A DNA stretch of 64,000 nt from Argyresthia goedartella (taxonomy: Eukaryota > Arthropoda > Insecta > Lepidoptera > Argyresthiidae): positions 6,758,001-6,822,000 of the forward strand of contig OX463829.1 of the NCBI GenBank assembly GCA_949825045.1. Direction: 5' to 3'. The notes below the pieces were generated by a model. It did no database searches and was not told where the DNA came from. It saw nothing but the letters and a program-made list of their open reading frames with translations. Shown here in pieces: positions 29,651 to 41,014 of this stretch. The first letter of the stretch is position 1; each line of letters starts with the position of its first letter. A program made the position numbers and the translations under genes.

Positions 29651-30914
29651 ATGTTACCCCGCACTCCCACAATGATGACGCGAGGTTTGCAGAGTCGCCT
29701 GAATGCCGCCGCCATTGACGAAAAAAATGAAGGTGCTGAGAATAAAAAAATTGACACCGCAAATCAATCTCCGCTAAATCTTCAAGAGCTAACAAAACGG
29801 AAGACGCCAGCTACCAAGGGTAGGTCGATAAAGTCGGCGCCAGCAAAGGCGCCTGGCTCCGAAGTCGGCACTACATCGACGGCGTCATCCTTGAATGCCC
29901 GAAGAAAAAAGCTGGAACTAATCGCGGAAGAAGAGAAGGCCAAGATTCGACTGGAACTTATTGAAAAACGACTCCAATATGAAATCGCCGATCTTGAAGA
30001 AGATGATTGCAGTCCACGTAACAGTGATGTCGACTCCAAAATAAAAGTAGAAAATTGGCTTGAGCGTAGCCCACATGACACGTACGTCCCTGTTCCCCAG
30101 AATGTCCCGCAATCGGACAGGGCGTGCCCTCCGCCGCTGCCGCCGCCGCCTGCTGCCGACGACGGCACCGTACAGTTTCTGGCTAACGCGCTGAAGGACC
30201 TCGCCACTTCCGTTGCAGCCAACAACGGGAACGCCAACCTGCTCAGCCGTATGAGCACTCCCCGGGACCTACCGAATTTCTCCGGGGACCCTATAGAATG
30301 GTTATAGTTTAAACAGGCATACGAGGACTCTACACAATTGTGCAAGTACAGTGATGAGAGAATGTTCGGAGGCTACGAAAGTGTCTTCAAGGCGCGGCCA
30401 AAGAAGCCGTGTCAGCGCTATTCTGAACGTCAGCAACGTCTGAAAATATTATGTCCACATTGCAGTTGCGTTTCGGCAACCCAGACGTAATCATTGGCAA
30501 AATAATGAGTGATATACGCAAGCTACAGCCAATGTCGCCAGAGTACCACAAAGACATCGTTGCCTTTTCAGTAAAGATTAAGAATTTCGTCGCGGCTGTC
30601 CAGCTGTCGGCCGAGAGTAGTATCTGCAGGGTGTGAACGTAGCAACGACCGTACTGTCCAAGTTCCCTGCTGTACTGATATCTAAATGGGCAGACTACAG
30701 CTATGCCATGATTGCAGAAGGCACGAAGCCACGCCTGCAGATACTAGCAGATTTCCTGAATGAAGAGGCAGTCAAGATATCTAGGACGGCTAACTTATGT
30801 GCTTTAAGCGGTATCAGTGCGCGAAGTGAAAATAAGCCTCAAAAGTCCATAGATGATAATAATAATAGTGCGTCTCGAGCGTTCCCACTGCTAGTGCAGT
30901 CCGATCAAACTTAA
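29651..30914 (+). pseudogene. gag: BEL/Pao gag, broken
   Basis: Translation probably starts at ATG 29651 (MLPRTPTMMTRGL); the upstream ATG at 29612 lies inside the LTR. The N-terminal part has a Lys/Glu-rich predicted coiled coil (RRKKLELIAEEEKAKIRLEL), a proline-rich spacer (CPPPLPPPPAA) and the conserved LPNFSGDPIEWL box of BEL Gag. The next codon is a TAG at 30305-30307. Homologous sequence continues in other frames (FKQAYEDST; then 30451-30636; then 30633-30914, with KFPAVLISKWADYS and LADFLNEEAVKISR), so at least three lesions separate the pieces. Confidence 0.8.
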
Positions 30915-31595
30915 AACAAGTGCTCGTTTTGTCGCGTCGGCAAACATAAGCTCGCGGAGTGTCGTAAGTTTAAAAAAGCTTTGCGTAGGGACAGGTGGAG
31001 CCATGCAAGGCGTATTGGTATATGCTATAAGTGCATAGCTGCTCGACATGATCGCGAGACTTGCCCCGCGCCAACCTGTGTCAAGGAAGGCTGCGGAGCC
31101 GCCCACCACCGCCTGCTACACTACGTGCCGAGCGCGGCGCCCCGGTTGGAGCCGACAGTGGCCCCGCCGGAACCTGAGTCCGAGCCCTCCACGTCCGCCG
31201 CCGACACGCGAACGGTGGCGCACGTCAACGCGAACACTCGCAAGGTCCTGCTAAAGGTGGTGCCGGTGAAGCTCCACGGCCTCAGCGGAGTGGTGCACAC
31301 GAGCGCGCTGCTGGACGACGGCTCCACGATCTCCCTGCTGAGCGAGGAGTTGGCGGCTCGCGCCGGCCTGCGCGGCCGCCCCGACACTGTGCGCGTGCAC
31401 GGCGCCTGGGCTGGGAGCGACCTAGAGTTCAACTCGAGTGTGGTAAAAATGGACCTCACAGGTATGGACAATAAGATGCATTCCTTGACTGTACGTACTT
31501 GTAAGAATTTGAACTTGCCTGTTCAAAACATATCACTGGTCGATTGTTTACTTGTAATTGATTTATGTACTCAGCAACCCTTTATACTAGATTAA
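30915..31595 (+). pseudogene. BEL/Pao zinc-knuckle and aspartic protease region
   Basis: The stretch begins with a CSFCRVGKHKLAEC-like knuckle just after a stop near 30912, then RIGICYKCIAARHDRETCPA and CVKEGCGAAHHRLLH, giving three Cys/His knuckles typical of BEL elements. A proline/serine linker follows, then the protease box TSALLDDGSTISLLSEELA, with Asp-Asp-Gly-Ser as the BEL form of the catalytic motif. The frame degenerates after LTVRTCKNLNLPVQNI. An AT-rich stretch with AATAAATAAATAA (about 31590-31670) looks like inserted 3'-UTR-type sequence. Confidence 0.78.
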
Positions 31596-31679
31596 TCATA
31601 TGTTATGTAACTAGTGCATAAATTGTTAGTAGACCTAATTAAAATAAATAAATAAATAATTTACAATTCGAGAACTTGA

Positions 31680-33255
31680 AGTTTTTGAAAAGTCAAAATT
31701 CTTTGCTTTTCGATACCGACTTGAAACCTGAAATACTGATTGGTCAAGATAATTACCATTTGTTAGCCCCGCTAGTGTGTAGTGTGAAGATTAGGTAGGT
31801 AGGCAAATGGAACCATCTCTGACATTGATCGCCTTAGGCTGGTGTGTGCACGGGGTAGTTCCCGCGCATAGTAGCGAACGCGCACAACCAGCTAACCTAC
31901 TGTTTATATCAGAAAACCATTTTGATGTGCAGCGTAAGCTGAGGGAGTTGCATGAGGAGGTAAAGCGTTCTTTTGCCACCGACGCACTCGGCGTGTCTGC
32001 CAAACCGTGCTCGAGTGCAGCTCGACGAGTCTGCAGTCCTCAGCAATGGCCGCTGGCATGTGAGTCTGCCGTGGAAGGACCCAAAATGTAAGTTGAATGA
32101 CAGCTATGACACGGCCCTTAAACGCTCCAAATCTGTGGAGAAGAAGATGGCGTCAAACGAAGAATTCGCCGGCAGGTATGCCGAACGTGTGCAGCACTTA
32201 CTTGATAATGTCTACGCTAGTCAGCTGATAGGTGATGACGTCAATGCGCAGCGCACGTGGTACCTGCCCCACTTCGGCGTCGACAACCCCAATAAAAAGA
32301 AGTTACGCCTTGTTTTTGACGCCGCAGCCAAATCTAAAGGTATGTCATTAAATGATTACCTGCTGACGGGCCCGGATCTTTTAGTATCGTTATTCGGGAT
32401 AATGCTACGTTTTAGGCAGCACAGGGTGGCCGTGACTGGGGACATAAAATATATGTTTTTGCGTGTAAAAGTTCACCCCGAAGACCAAAATTGTCTAAGA
32501 TTTCTGTGGCGCTGTAAATCTACGGACCCAATCAAAACGTTTAATATGACTTCACTGATCTTCGGGGCTAATTGCTCCCCATTCGTAGCTCAGCACATTA
32601 AAAATATAAATGCTGCGCGGTATGAATTGACTTTGCCTTCCGCAGTACTACATGGATGATTACATAGACAGTTTTAAAGACGAATCCACCGCGATCGAGT
32701 CAGTCAAAAATGTGACAAACATTCACAAATCCGGCGGTTTCGAAATTCGCAACTGGACTAGCAATAGTCCAGCTGTGCTCGACTGTGTACCCGAGTCGAC
32801 CCTGGGCACTGCTGCTATAAAGTTCAAAGTCGATAAGCAGTCTCAAGGGGAACGTACACTCGGTCTTATATGGTACCCAGCTGAAGATGCGCTAGGCTTC
32901 GACGTGTCGATGAAACGGATTCCCGACGACATTATCAAAGGTATTAAAAAGCCTACTAAACGAATTTTACTTCGCGTCATTATGTCTGTTTACGACATTT
33001 TCGGCTTGTTAGCCCCATTCGTTATTCTAGGCAAAATTATGCTTCAGAACACCTGGAAGGCGAACGTCAACTGGGATGACCCTATCACCGACGAAATCCA
33101 CACCAAATGGGTTCAATGGCTCGCGATACTACAGCTGATTGATAAGGTAAGAATACCTATGTGTTATTTATCTAGCGTTCAGCGCTCGATGGGTGGGAGA
33201 GAGACGGAAGTACATACTCAACCCCGTCCGCCGACGGTACCTACTCCCGCACCCA
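31680..33255 (+). pseudogene. BEL/Pao reverse transcriptase, frameshifted
   Basis: Fragments run through several frames: a decayed linker to 31806; LIALGWCVHGVV and ENHFDVQRKLRELHEEV (31807-32000); the RT core at 31973-32659 (LRLVFDAAAKSKGMSLNDYL, AVTGDIKYMFLRVKVHPEDQ, LIFGANCSPFVAQ); and after a shift at about 32650 the catalytic YMDDYIDSF box and its downstream region (FEIRNWTSNS, LLRVIMSVYDIFGLLAP, 32652-33255). The palm Asp residues (GDIKYMF and MDD) are present. The frame is finally broken by the MITE inserted at 33264. Confidence 0.82.
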
Positions 33256-33263
33256 CCACGAGG

Positions 33264-33882
33264 TAGTCTTGTGTCGGTCATGTACGAAGAACGAATAGGA
33301 AACGTTACTGTGCAATGAACGAAAAGAAACGTTTCCTTACGCTAATCGGACATTCGGTCTATTAGGACTATTAGGACATCGCTCCGAGAGAGCGGCGGTG
33401 GCGGGCGGGAGGCATTGAGCCATGCCGACTCGCTCTTGCACACACAGACACGGTATTGACATCTTGACTAGAATGACAGTCCTAAGCCTGTTTAAGTATG
33501 AAGGGAAATCAAATATTATTTAACTTTTTATTTCTGCTATGCAAACAGACACATAGAATTGTATAAATATGTTAATATTATCAGAGTATAATATTCCTCA
33601 AGTTTCTGCTCTGCACGAAAAGAAAGGTTAACCTAATAGCTCCATTTTTTATTCGATCCTACGTCATACATAATAGTACTAATAAAGCAGTTAGATCTTA
33701 CTGGTACACTGACTGAAATGTCCTAGTACGGAGCGCTCTCTGATGACCGAGCAGGCATATTTTTTAGTCATAAGAACCAACGTCCTAATAGTACTAATAG
33801 AGCTGTTAGAGTGTACTAGTACACTGACTGAAATGTACTAGTACGGAGCGCTCTCTCTGATGACCGAGCAGGCACAAGACTA
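33264..33882. mobile_element. hAT-like MITE inserted in the BEL element
   Basis: CCACGAGG at 33256-33263 and 33883-33890 is an exact 8-bp target duplication. The element ends are TAGTCTTGTG and CACAAGACTA, with GTCGGTCAT / ATGACCGAg pairing just inside. Two direct units of about 115 bp (ACTGACTGAAATGTnCTAGT, then ACGGAGCGCTCTCTGATG) lie in the right half. There is no transposase. The 8-bp duplication and TAG..CTA ends fit hAT. The flanking BEL frame is continuous if the element and one duplication copy are removed. Confidence 0.82.
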
Positions 33883-33890
33883 CCACGAGG

Positions 33891-35943
33891 GCCTGCCTGC
33901 ACTGATAATGATTATAATGATCTGCAGTTACATGTATTTTGCGATGCAAGTCTGCAAGCAATGTGTGCTGTGGCCTACTGGCGCTGGATAAACAATGAAG
34001 GACAGGTTGTAGTAGCATTGGTTGCGAGTAAAACGCGAGTAGCCCCCGTGAAACCTATAACCGTGGTTCGTTTGGAACTACAAGCGAGTGTCTTAACCGC
34101 TAAGTTAGCAGACTCTATAGTCAAACGGCATAAACTTGATGTGGCGCGTAGATGTTTTTGGTGCGATTCCATAGTCGTTTTGCGCTGGATTAATAAAGAT
34201 TTGCGTAATTATAATGTGTTTGTCGCGAATAGGCTGGGGGAAATTGATGATTTAACCCAGAGCAAGGAGTGGAGATATATTCCTACTAAATTAAATGTTG
34301 CTGATTTAGCAACACGTGATAAATTTGATCACTCGATTTTCATGAGCGATTGGCTAAACGGCCCTAAGTTTTTACTGAACGATGAGTCATCATGGCCCCA
34401 GCATACAATTGCTTTCAAAAATAGCACTACTACAGATGGCGATGTAGAGTATGTAGCCGTAGTCCAAAATGTATATTTTAGTACACCTCCGCTTGTACCA
34501 GACCCGGAGCGATTCTCATCGTGGATTCGTTTGAAGAGGGCCACAGTGAACGTCCTGCTTTTTATAGGTAAGTGTAGAAAAGAAAACATTGAAATGTCCT
34601 GTGAACTGCTGGAGCATGCAGAACGACTGTTAATTAAATACGCACAGGCACAATCCTTCGGCGAAGAGCTGGCTGCTGTAAGACAAGAAAAATTTATTAT
34701 TCGCTCTAGTAAGTTACTAAGCCTGTCACCTTACCTTGACGAGTATGGCATCCTCCGATGCGGCGGCCGCATCGACGCTGCACATGATGTACCATCTGAA
34801 ATAAAGAGACCAGTAATCCTGGAAGGTGGCAATAGGATTGCTAAGTTAATTGAAAGACACTACCACATAAAGTTGGCTCACGGTAGTCAAGAAGCTGTCG
34901 TGAACGAAGTGAAGCAACTTTACTGGTTGATTAGGCTAAGGCCCACCATTAAAAATGTCGTAACACAATGCATGCTGTGTCGCCTAAGAAAATGTAAACC
35001 TCAGGTGCCCCGCATGGGTGACTTACCTCGGTCGAATGGGGCACAGTTTTCGTCCATTTACTCACTGCGGCTTAGATCTTTATGGGCCTATGGAGATCGT
35101 CGTCGGCCGTCGTCGGGAAAAAAGGTATGGGGTTCTATTTACTTGTTTAACAGTTCGAGCTGTGCATCTCGAACTTATACCTGTCTTACATCTGACTCCT
35201 TGATCCTGGCACTGCGGCGGATGGCTTCACGACGTGGCTGGCCTCGTTGTTTCTATTCGGATAATGGTACGAACATGCGCGGGGCTGATACAGAGCTGAA
35301 AAGATCTCTGCTGGGGCTCGACCATGACGCTCTACAGCAACACGGTATGAACGTTGGTTTTAAATGGCATTTTATACCACCAGCAAGCCCGCACTTTGGA
35401 GGGGCTTGGGAACGTTTGGTCCGAAGCGTGAAAACGTCGAACGAGCGTGCTCCCAGAGAAGAAGTATTAAGTACGCTGATGGCTGAGGTAGAAAATATGG
35501 TGAATGGTCGCCCACTGACACGTGTTTCAGTCGAACCTGGCAGCACGGAAAGCCTTACGCCAAACCATTTTCTTTTGGGCAGTTCTTCAAATCTTCCTCT
35601 ACTTGGTACGTTCTCTCAGGCAGACTTGAACTCGAGAAAGCTGTGGCGTAATGCTCAGTGCTTAGCCGACATGTTCTGGCGTAGATGGAGAAAAGAGGTG
35701 CTGCCGGAGCTGATCCCGAGGAGCAAGTGGGAAGCAGAAATAGATCGTCAGCTGCAGGTAGGTGGCTTGGTCTACATAGTGGATCCCGATTCCCCTCGCA
35801 ACTCTTGGCTGAAAGGTCTGGTCGAAAATATCTTTCCCGGAAAAGATGGTCGAGTGAGGGTCGTCGAAATTAAAACTAAGTCAGGCCACCTGCGACGTCC
35901 TGTGGCACGCGTCGCACGGATACCCGTGGATGTTGAGTGCTGA
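33891..35943 (+). pseudogene. BEL/Pao RNase H and integrase
   Basis: Sequence resumes with LQLHVFCDASLQAMCAVAYW (RNase H catalytic Asp) and VVRLELQASVLTAKL. A connection domain follows, then the integrase zinc finger ([21 protein letters not shown]) and core (YSDNGTNMRGAD; SPHFGGAWERLVRSVK with the catalytic Glu). Between about 35020 and 35210 the long frame reads nonsense while another frame reads [20 protein letters not shown] and [10 protein letters not shown]. Two compensating frameshifts therefore destroy the first catalytic Asp region. The C-terminus ends VARIPVDVEC then stop at 35941-35943. No 3' LTR follows. Confidence 0.82.
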
Positions 35944-36035
35944 GTATCATAGTTTTTTTTTTAAAACTATGATACCTAGATAATGACCACCATATCATTA
36001 TTTAAAAAATATATGATATAGTTGTCATTATCTAG
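35944..36035. repeat. AT-rich nested palindromes after the BEL stop
   Basis: TATCATAGTTTT..AAAACTATGATA is a tight hairpin. It is followed by CCTAGATAATGAC, with its complement GTCATTATCTAGG 45 bp further on (about 35976-36038). Together they occupy the place where a 3' LTR would be expected. Confidence 0.6.
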
Positions 36036-36039
36036 GTTT

Positions 36040-36300
36040 TTGGGGTTGCTGATTACGAAAAAGATATCCATGTTGGAATCCAAGATGGCGGACGTTCATT
36101 TTTCTTGAAAATCGATATTGGTGTCATCTTCGAGGTGCCTCGGGGTGCCGATTACGAAAATGACATTAATTTTGAAATCCAAGGTGTCGGAGGTAATTTT
36201 TTTAATATAATGATATGGGTGTCATTTTCGAGGTTCCTCGGGGTGCCGATTACGAAAATGACATCCATTTTGAAATCCAATATTGCGGAAATAAATTTTT
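36040..36300. repeat. Three tandem units of about 98 bp
   Basis: GCyGATTACGAAAAtGAcAT begins near 36048, 36147 and 36246, each followed by CCATTTTGAAATCCAA-like sequence and preceded by GTGTCATTTTCGAGGTtCCTCGGGGT. Units are diverged and non-coding. Confidence 0.7.
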
Positions 36301-36605
36301 AAACAAAATTTTGAGGGTGTTTGAATCGAAAATCATAAGCAATTAATTATAGTGCATGGAACAATATGCAACATGCCATGGAATAAAGCAACCATGGAAT
36401 AGAGGAAGATGTTATGGCGGAACAAAGAAAAGTACATGCATAAACATAAATACATGCTTACAAGCATGAAACCTAAAAACATTACCCTCCTTTTTTGGGC
36501 AGTTAAAGTAATGTCTGTGACAACCCTAGGTAAGTACTGTGGCCTTGAGCGGTGTCGGCATTTACGCAAACATCAAAAGCGTCGGCCCACTGTTACTTCT
36601 TTACA
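36301..36605. other. No gene seen
   Basis: An unsupported frame crosses the region (36409-36681), but its end lies inside the dispersed repeat. Repeated CATGGAA/CCATGG motifs (36353-36400) are the only structure. Confidence 0.35.
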
Positions 36606-37262
36606 CTGTGCTATTACTAAGCCTCCGCTGTCCGTCTGTCCGTCCGTCCAACACCGGGCTCTATCGGATCAACCGAAATAGGTAGAGAGCTGAAATTTTC
36701 ACAGAATGTACCGCAACAGCAACAAATAATGAAAAATACCGAGTTTCAAGAATTAAATGAAGTACCCATAGAAGAAATTATTGGTATGGCCATTTTCTTA
36801 GGTATTTTGTTTTATTTGTTTATCGGTGAAAAATTACTCTCCCGATCTTATCGGAAAATATTTTTAATTACAGGTATAGATATTAGTGCTTAGTTATTTG
36901 TCATTATATGATTAATAATTACTCATTCGAATTATAAAAAAATATATTAAGCTTTTTTTAAAATTTCGATTTCATTTCTGTAAATAAGTTTCTCAATTTC
37001 TATCCACTTCCGGTTTCAATGAGCAAAGAGTTTCGTTAACCTGAGTACATAGTTTAATGCTTACGTAGGTACTACATACACAAAACTATTTTTAATGTTT
37101 CGATGTACGGCCTTGAATGTATACATACCCAGTATTTAATATTTTATTATTAAAAATTAAATAGGTATATGTACTCGTACAAAAGACTGTCGTTTTACGT
37201 TTTTCCGTGTACAATGGTATGGAATCCTTCATGTGCGGTCCTCGCACTTGACCGGTTTTATT
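36606..37262 (+). repeat. Dispersed 0.7-kb repeat, copy 2
   Basis: Matches 2273-2957 in the same orientation, from CTATTACTAAGCCTCC, through GGTAGAGAGCTGAAATTTTC and TATCCACTTCCGGTTTCAAT, to CTCGCACTTGACCGGTTTTA. It lacks the first 35 or so bases of copy 1 (the GGTTCCGTACCC end) and has small internal deletions. Confidence 0.7.
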
Positions 37263-37561
37263 TATAATTATCATTTGTGTGCAATAAATAAATTATGAAA
37301 TTATGAACATACTTACATTTTAAACAACGGATCCCGACGAATTGTTACCAGTTAAAAAAACTGAACAACTTGATGAAGTAAAAAGTGTGCGGCGGGCTCT
37401 TTACTCATACATAACGAAGGATATTTGTAGGTGAGTTTTACTACTTAAGATATTTGCATATCAAATTGATCGTAATGATTTTCCTACAAGATTCAAGTAT
37501 AATTTTCTCAGTTTCCAAATAATATATTTCCTTGAAACAGTATTTTAAAGAAAATCGAGGA
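37263..37561. other. AT-rich spacer, no gene seen
   Basis: No coding frame, repeat or RNA gene is supported. Confidence 0.35.
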
Positions 37562-38907
37562 CGTGTGCGTGCCTCCAGAAAGCCCAAAGAACGGAGGAGC
37601 ATGGCACATACTCCAGGTTTTAGAGCACAAATGGAGCACTCCGACAGCCAATTGCCTGAATTAGAGCCTCAATAGAAACTACGCTACAAGCTAAAAACCG
37701 TGATCTTGCTGGGGAAAATCCCCCCAGCAACCCCAAGCTGGATCTCCAAGAAAATTTGCGATTCCTTAGAATGGTGCTTTAAAAGTTTCAAAGCATAATT
37801 TTAGCACTCCGCTGCCAAGTTTACAACTTCGAAGACTGAAGATTACGAGAGATACAAGCCAATATCCGTGGGGTTGCTGGCGTCCGTCGGCCTAAGCAAC
37901 CCCAGGCAGATTGCGAGAACTACTGAATGCAGACTTCTCGTTGATATCTCAAATTAATGGTAACAATTAGAGCATCGGGCTCCAAATCGTTCATTAGCGT
38001 CTGTTTAGTACTTTTTGAATAATAAGCCTTAAAGGCCTGGACTTGCTTACGTCCACGCCTACTGCAAGCCCTGGCCGATATCAAGAACTACTCCAGTAAT
38101 ATCTCAAACTGACGGTCACAAATAGAGCTTTACGCTCCAAATCATCTGAAAAGCTAGGCCCTGCGGATACAATGCAATCAGCAAAAGCAGTTTTTCACGC
38201 CAAAATTTTAAATCTTACCTATTACCACAATACGCTAGTTGCACGACATTGCCGCTTCGTGCAACTAGCTTAGGCGTTCTTCCACTACATACAAGAATAA
38301 GTATTGCAGTAATACAGGTAAGACTCATTTTCCTCTGTGATGAACATGATCATTCCATAATTATAGACCGGGGGCTTGCATACCTTCTTCAAGTATGTAA
38401 GTATTATATTTTTTTCGAATAATATAGACTCATCAAAAATACCTGCTAAATCATGTGTGAATATCGCCATTCTTTAAAAGTTAACCTATCTTTTATAGAA
38501 ACACAGTTATATAACTACAAAGATGCATCGAAACCTCAGAAGTTACGTAGTATTACCTACTGAATATTTAAAAGATAACAGAAGCTACTTACCTACCTAG
38601 TAACAAAGAATCAATATTCAGAAATGTGTAGGTACAATATGATACGAGGTAGACCTGCTGCAGTTTCAGCGGGATATTCGTATGAGTTCGGTAAGAGTCG
38701 AGTCATCCATCAAATAATATTTCTTTTTTATAATTATGACAAGCAACAACTCGAAAAACTTGTTTTTAGTGTTTTTAGCTTGTAGCGCAGTTTCTATTGA
38801 GGCTCTAATTCAGGCACTTGGCTGTCGGAGTGCTCCATTTGTGCTCTAAAACCTGGTGTATATGCCATGCTCCTCCGTTCTTTGGGCTTTCTGGAGGCAC
38901 GCACACG
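37562..38907. mobile_element. Fold-back element with about 137-bp inverted arms
   Basis: Arms 37562-37698 and 38771-38907 are imperfect reverse complements. The left starts CGTGTGCGTGCCTCCAGAAA and the right ends TTTCTGGAGGCACGCACACG. They continue through CACAAATGGAGCACTCCGAC, TTAGAGCCTCAATAGAAACT and TACAAGCTAAAAAC. The 1.07-kb interior contains two related blocks with ATCTCAAAnTnAnGGTnACAA and AGAGC..GCTCCAAATC. There is no transposase, and no target duplication is evident. Confidence 0.65.
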
Positions 38908-39048
38908 GCAATTCCGGATGCGGCAACTTTTTATTGTTCTTGGCGCTTGGTTCATCAAACAGGAAACTACCTATTTACAATACTAATTCTGCATTTCCTC
39001 AGCTTTCTTAGAATGCATTTGGTTTTATACTGGCCAGCAATAAACTTT

Positions 39049-39385
39049 GGCAACAAATATAATGATCACCAAAATATTTTTTTCCTACTCAAAATGGGTA
39101 AATGATCACCAAAAGTTGCAGAAAATATCAGGGCAAAATACTGCAGTAGCTTAGGTGAAGGGTAAAGGGGGTGAAACGAAGCCCCCTTTATCCTTCGTGT
39201 TGGGTTGAACATGTAAGAACAAAAAATACCTAAAACATAAACTGAAGTACTTACACAAAAAGGAGTTTGGTGATCATTTATCCAAAACACAATTTGGTAG
39301 TGTTTACTAATTCTGAAGGTCGTTTCGAATTTATTGAAAGTAAAATAGGTGCGTTTTTTGTGATCGTTTAAACATAAGCCATAAA
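39049..39385. repeat. Dispersed repeat, copy B
   Basis: Same family and orientation as 28777-29120, sharing GGCAACAAATATAATGATCACC, AATATCAGGGCAAAATACTGC, GGTAAAGGGGGTGA, TTTGGTGATCATTTATCC and GTGATCGTTTAAACATAAGCC. It starts about 140 bp after the fold-back element. Confidence 0.65.
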
Positions 39386-39842
39386 CTTATATGTCGCGCA
39401 GCTTCGGGTGCGAAATTCGCAAAAAAATCCTGAACGGCTGACTGGATAAGCGGTGTTGAATCAAGAACATATACCTAAATATAATATTTATTTCATTATA
39501 AACATTTATTCAATAATTCTGAGCCACAAATCGATCCAAAACTTAATACAGGAATGAATAAGTATATTTTGTACTAAGTATATGAAACCAAAGAATGATG
39601 AATATTTCTTAAAAATATTTACAAACAAAAGCAATTTATTTACTGAAAAATGAACACTCAACCAAAGATGAACAATTTTCCCCAAGAAACGTGAACACTT
39701 TAAATACCTTTATTGGTTGCATACATCATAAACATGTCAAATAATTAGCACAAATGTACAGAAAACTGCACAGTTGCAAAATTTAAATACGAAAAAAAAA
39801 AGAAATATCATGATTTTACATAGGAATAAAGGCAGTGCTATC
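39386..39842. other. AT-rich sequence, no gene seen
   Basis: No coding frame or clear repeat is supported. Confidence 0.35.
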
Positions 39843-40535
39843 TATATGTAGATGCACTAACACGTGGTTCATATATGTCTACGATGCGCTAACACGTGGT
39901 TCATATATATCTATAGATGCACTAACACGTGGTTCATATATATGTCGCAGTTGGTTGGTTAAATCAGACACTTAACTAACACCCTAGACCGTTAATTAAA
40001 TGCCGACGTTTAACCAAGTCACAAGCATTTTGATTTAAATAAAGCATCGTGGAAAACGTTTAACAATCTGTCGTAGGTACCGAAAGCCGGTGTGTTGGTT
40101 AAATAATGTAAAACAAGATGGCGTCACGACAACAGCTGATTATTTTCAGAGTCTATCTTTTCACTACTGAAAAGTATCTTAGGTGAAGGGTAAAGGGGGT
40201 GAGCGAAGCGAAGCCCCCTTTATCCTTCGTGTTAGGTTGAATATGTAAGAACAACAAAAAAAAACTTAAACTTAAGTATACATAAAATATTTTTTATGTG
40301 TACTTAAGCGTATTTAAATTGTACTTAAATGTATTTATATTGTATATGTCTTGTTGTCTAGGAACGTTTAGACAACTCGTTAAACGTTTCATTCACTCAC
40401 TTGTCTGACGGAAGTTTAGCGACTTGGTTAAACGTCGGCGACTAACGGCGACATATATATAAATATATAGATGCACTACTAACACGTGGTTCATATATAT
40501 CTATAGATGCACTAACCATGGTTCATATATATCTA
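39843..40535. repeat. Minisatellite (GATGCACTAACACGTGGTTCA) split by a MITE
   Basis: The unit AGATGCACTAACACGTGGTT plus CATATATATCTAT recurs three times at about 39848-39943 and twice at about 40468-40530. The array is interrupted by a non-coding insert at about 39944-40453. Matching flanks on both sides show that the insert entered a pre-existing array. Confidence 0.75.
39944..40453. mobile_element. MITE inserted into the minisatellite
   Basis: The left end GTCGCAGTTGGTTGG and right end CGACTAACGGCGAC are imperfectly inverted. Internal arms CCGACGTTTAACCAAGTC and GACTTGGTTAAACGTCGG are perfectly inverted. ATATAT flanks both sides. The interior includes a fragment (about 40168-40290) of the GGGTAAAGGGGGTGAGCGAAGC repeat. 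Non-coding. Confidence 0.6.
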
Positions 40536-40739
40536 CTTGCAGTTGACAGTTCTTCAAATCAAAATAAATATTATACCTCTGCTCTAGCAATAATGTGAAA
40601 AGAGAATAAGTTATGATATATTTGATAATATTATGTATGACATAGAAATAGAATTCGTTGGGAATTATGTACAAATATATATTGTCATGTTCATTCCATA
40701 GATCCCTGTATTTAAACCAACCTTAGGAAGTAAAAATTA

Positions 40740-40845
40740 ACTGTGTTACTACAAAAAAAATTACCTCAACACAAACGTCAAATCCTAAACATTTTTGTCT
40801 TTAAACAAGTGTTGAACAGAAGTTTGTTTTTGTGGTAAGACCCTA
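40740..40845. repeat. Insertion-free paralog of the 20.6-22.3-kb repeat
   Basis: CTGTGTTACTACAAAAAAAATTAC, CACAAACGTCAAATCC, TTTTTGTCTTTAAACAAGTGTTG and TTTGTGGTAAGACCC match 20657-20717, 20936-20946 and 22275-22290. It lacks both the 217-bp insert and the mariner, so it serves as an empty-site reference. Confidence 0.65.
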
Positions 40846-40961
40846 ATTACCTGAGTATTATTTGAATACAGTAAAGGCAATTAGAAGAAATAAATAATTA
40901 TTTTTAAATCTAAATTTGTAAAACTTAACGTAAAGCGAATCAATGGAATACTTACTTATTA

Positions 40962-41014
40962 CTTGGGTAAGAAGCGTTTTGTAAACGGGTCTTACACAAC
41001 GCTTCTTACCCAAG
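40962..41014. repeat. Hairpin, 21-bp arms with one mismatch
   Basis: CTTGGGTAAGAAGCGTTTTG (left) pairs with CAACGCTTCTTACCCAAG (right) around an 11-nt loop. A second small palindrome CCCCGTACATACGGGG follows at 41020-41035. Confidence 0.7.

Noticed and set aside
29782..30345. 187-codon minus-strand frame in the BEL gag
   Set aside because: Ser-rich antisense shadow of the Lys/Glu- and Pro-rich gag; the plus strand carries the recognisable BEL Gag motifs.
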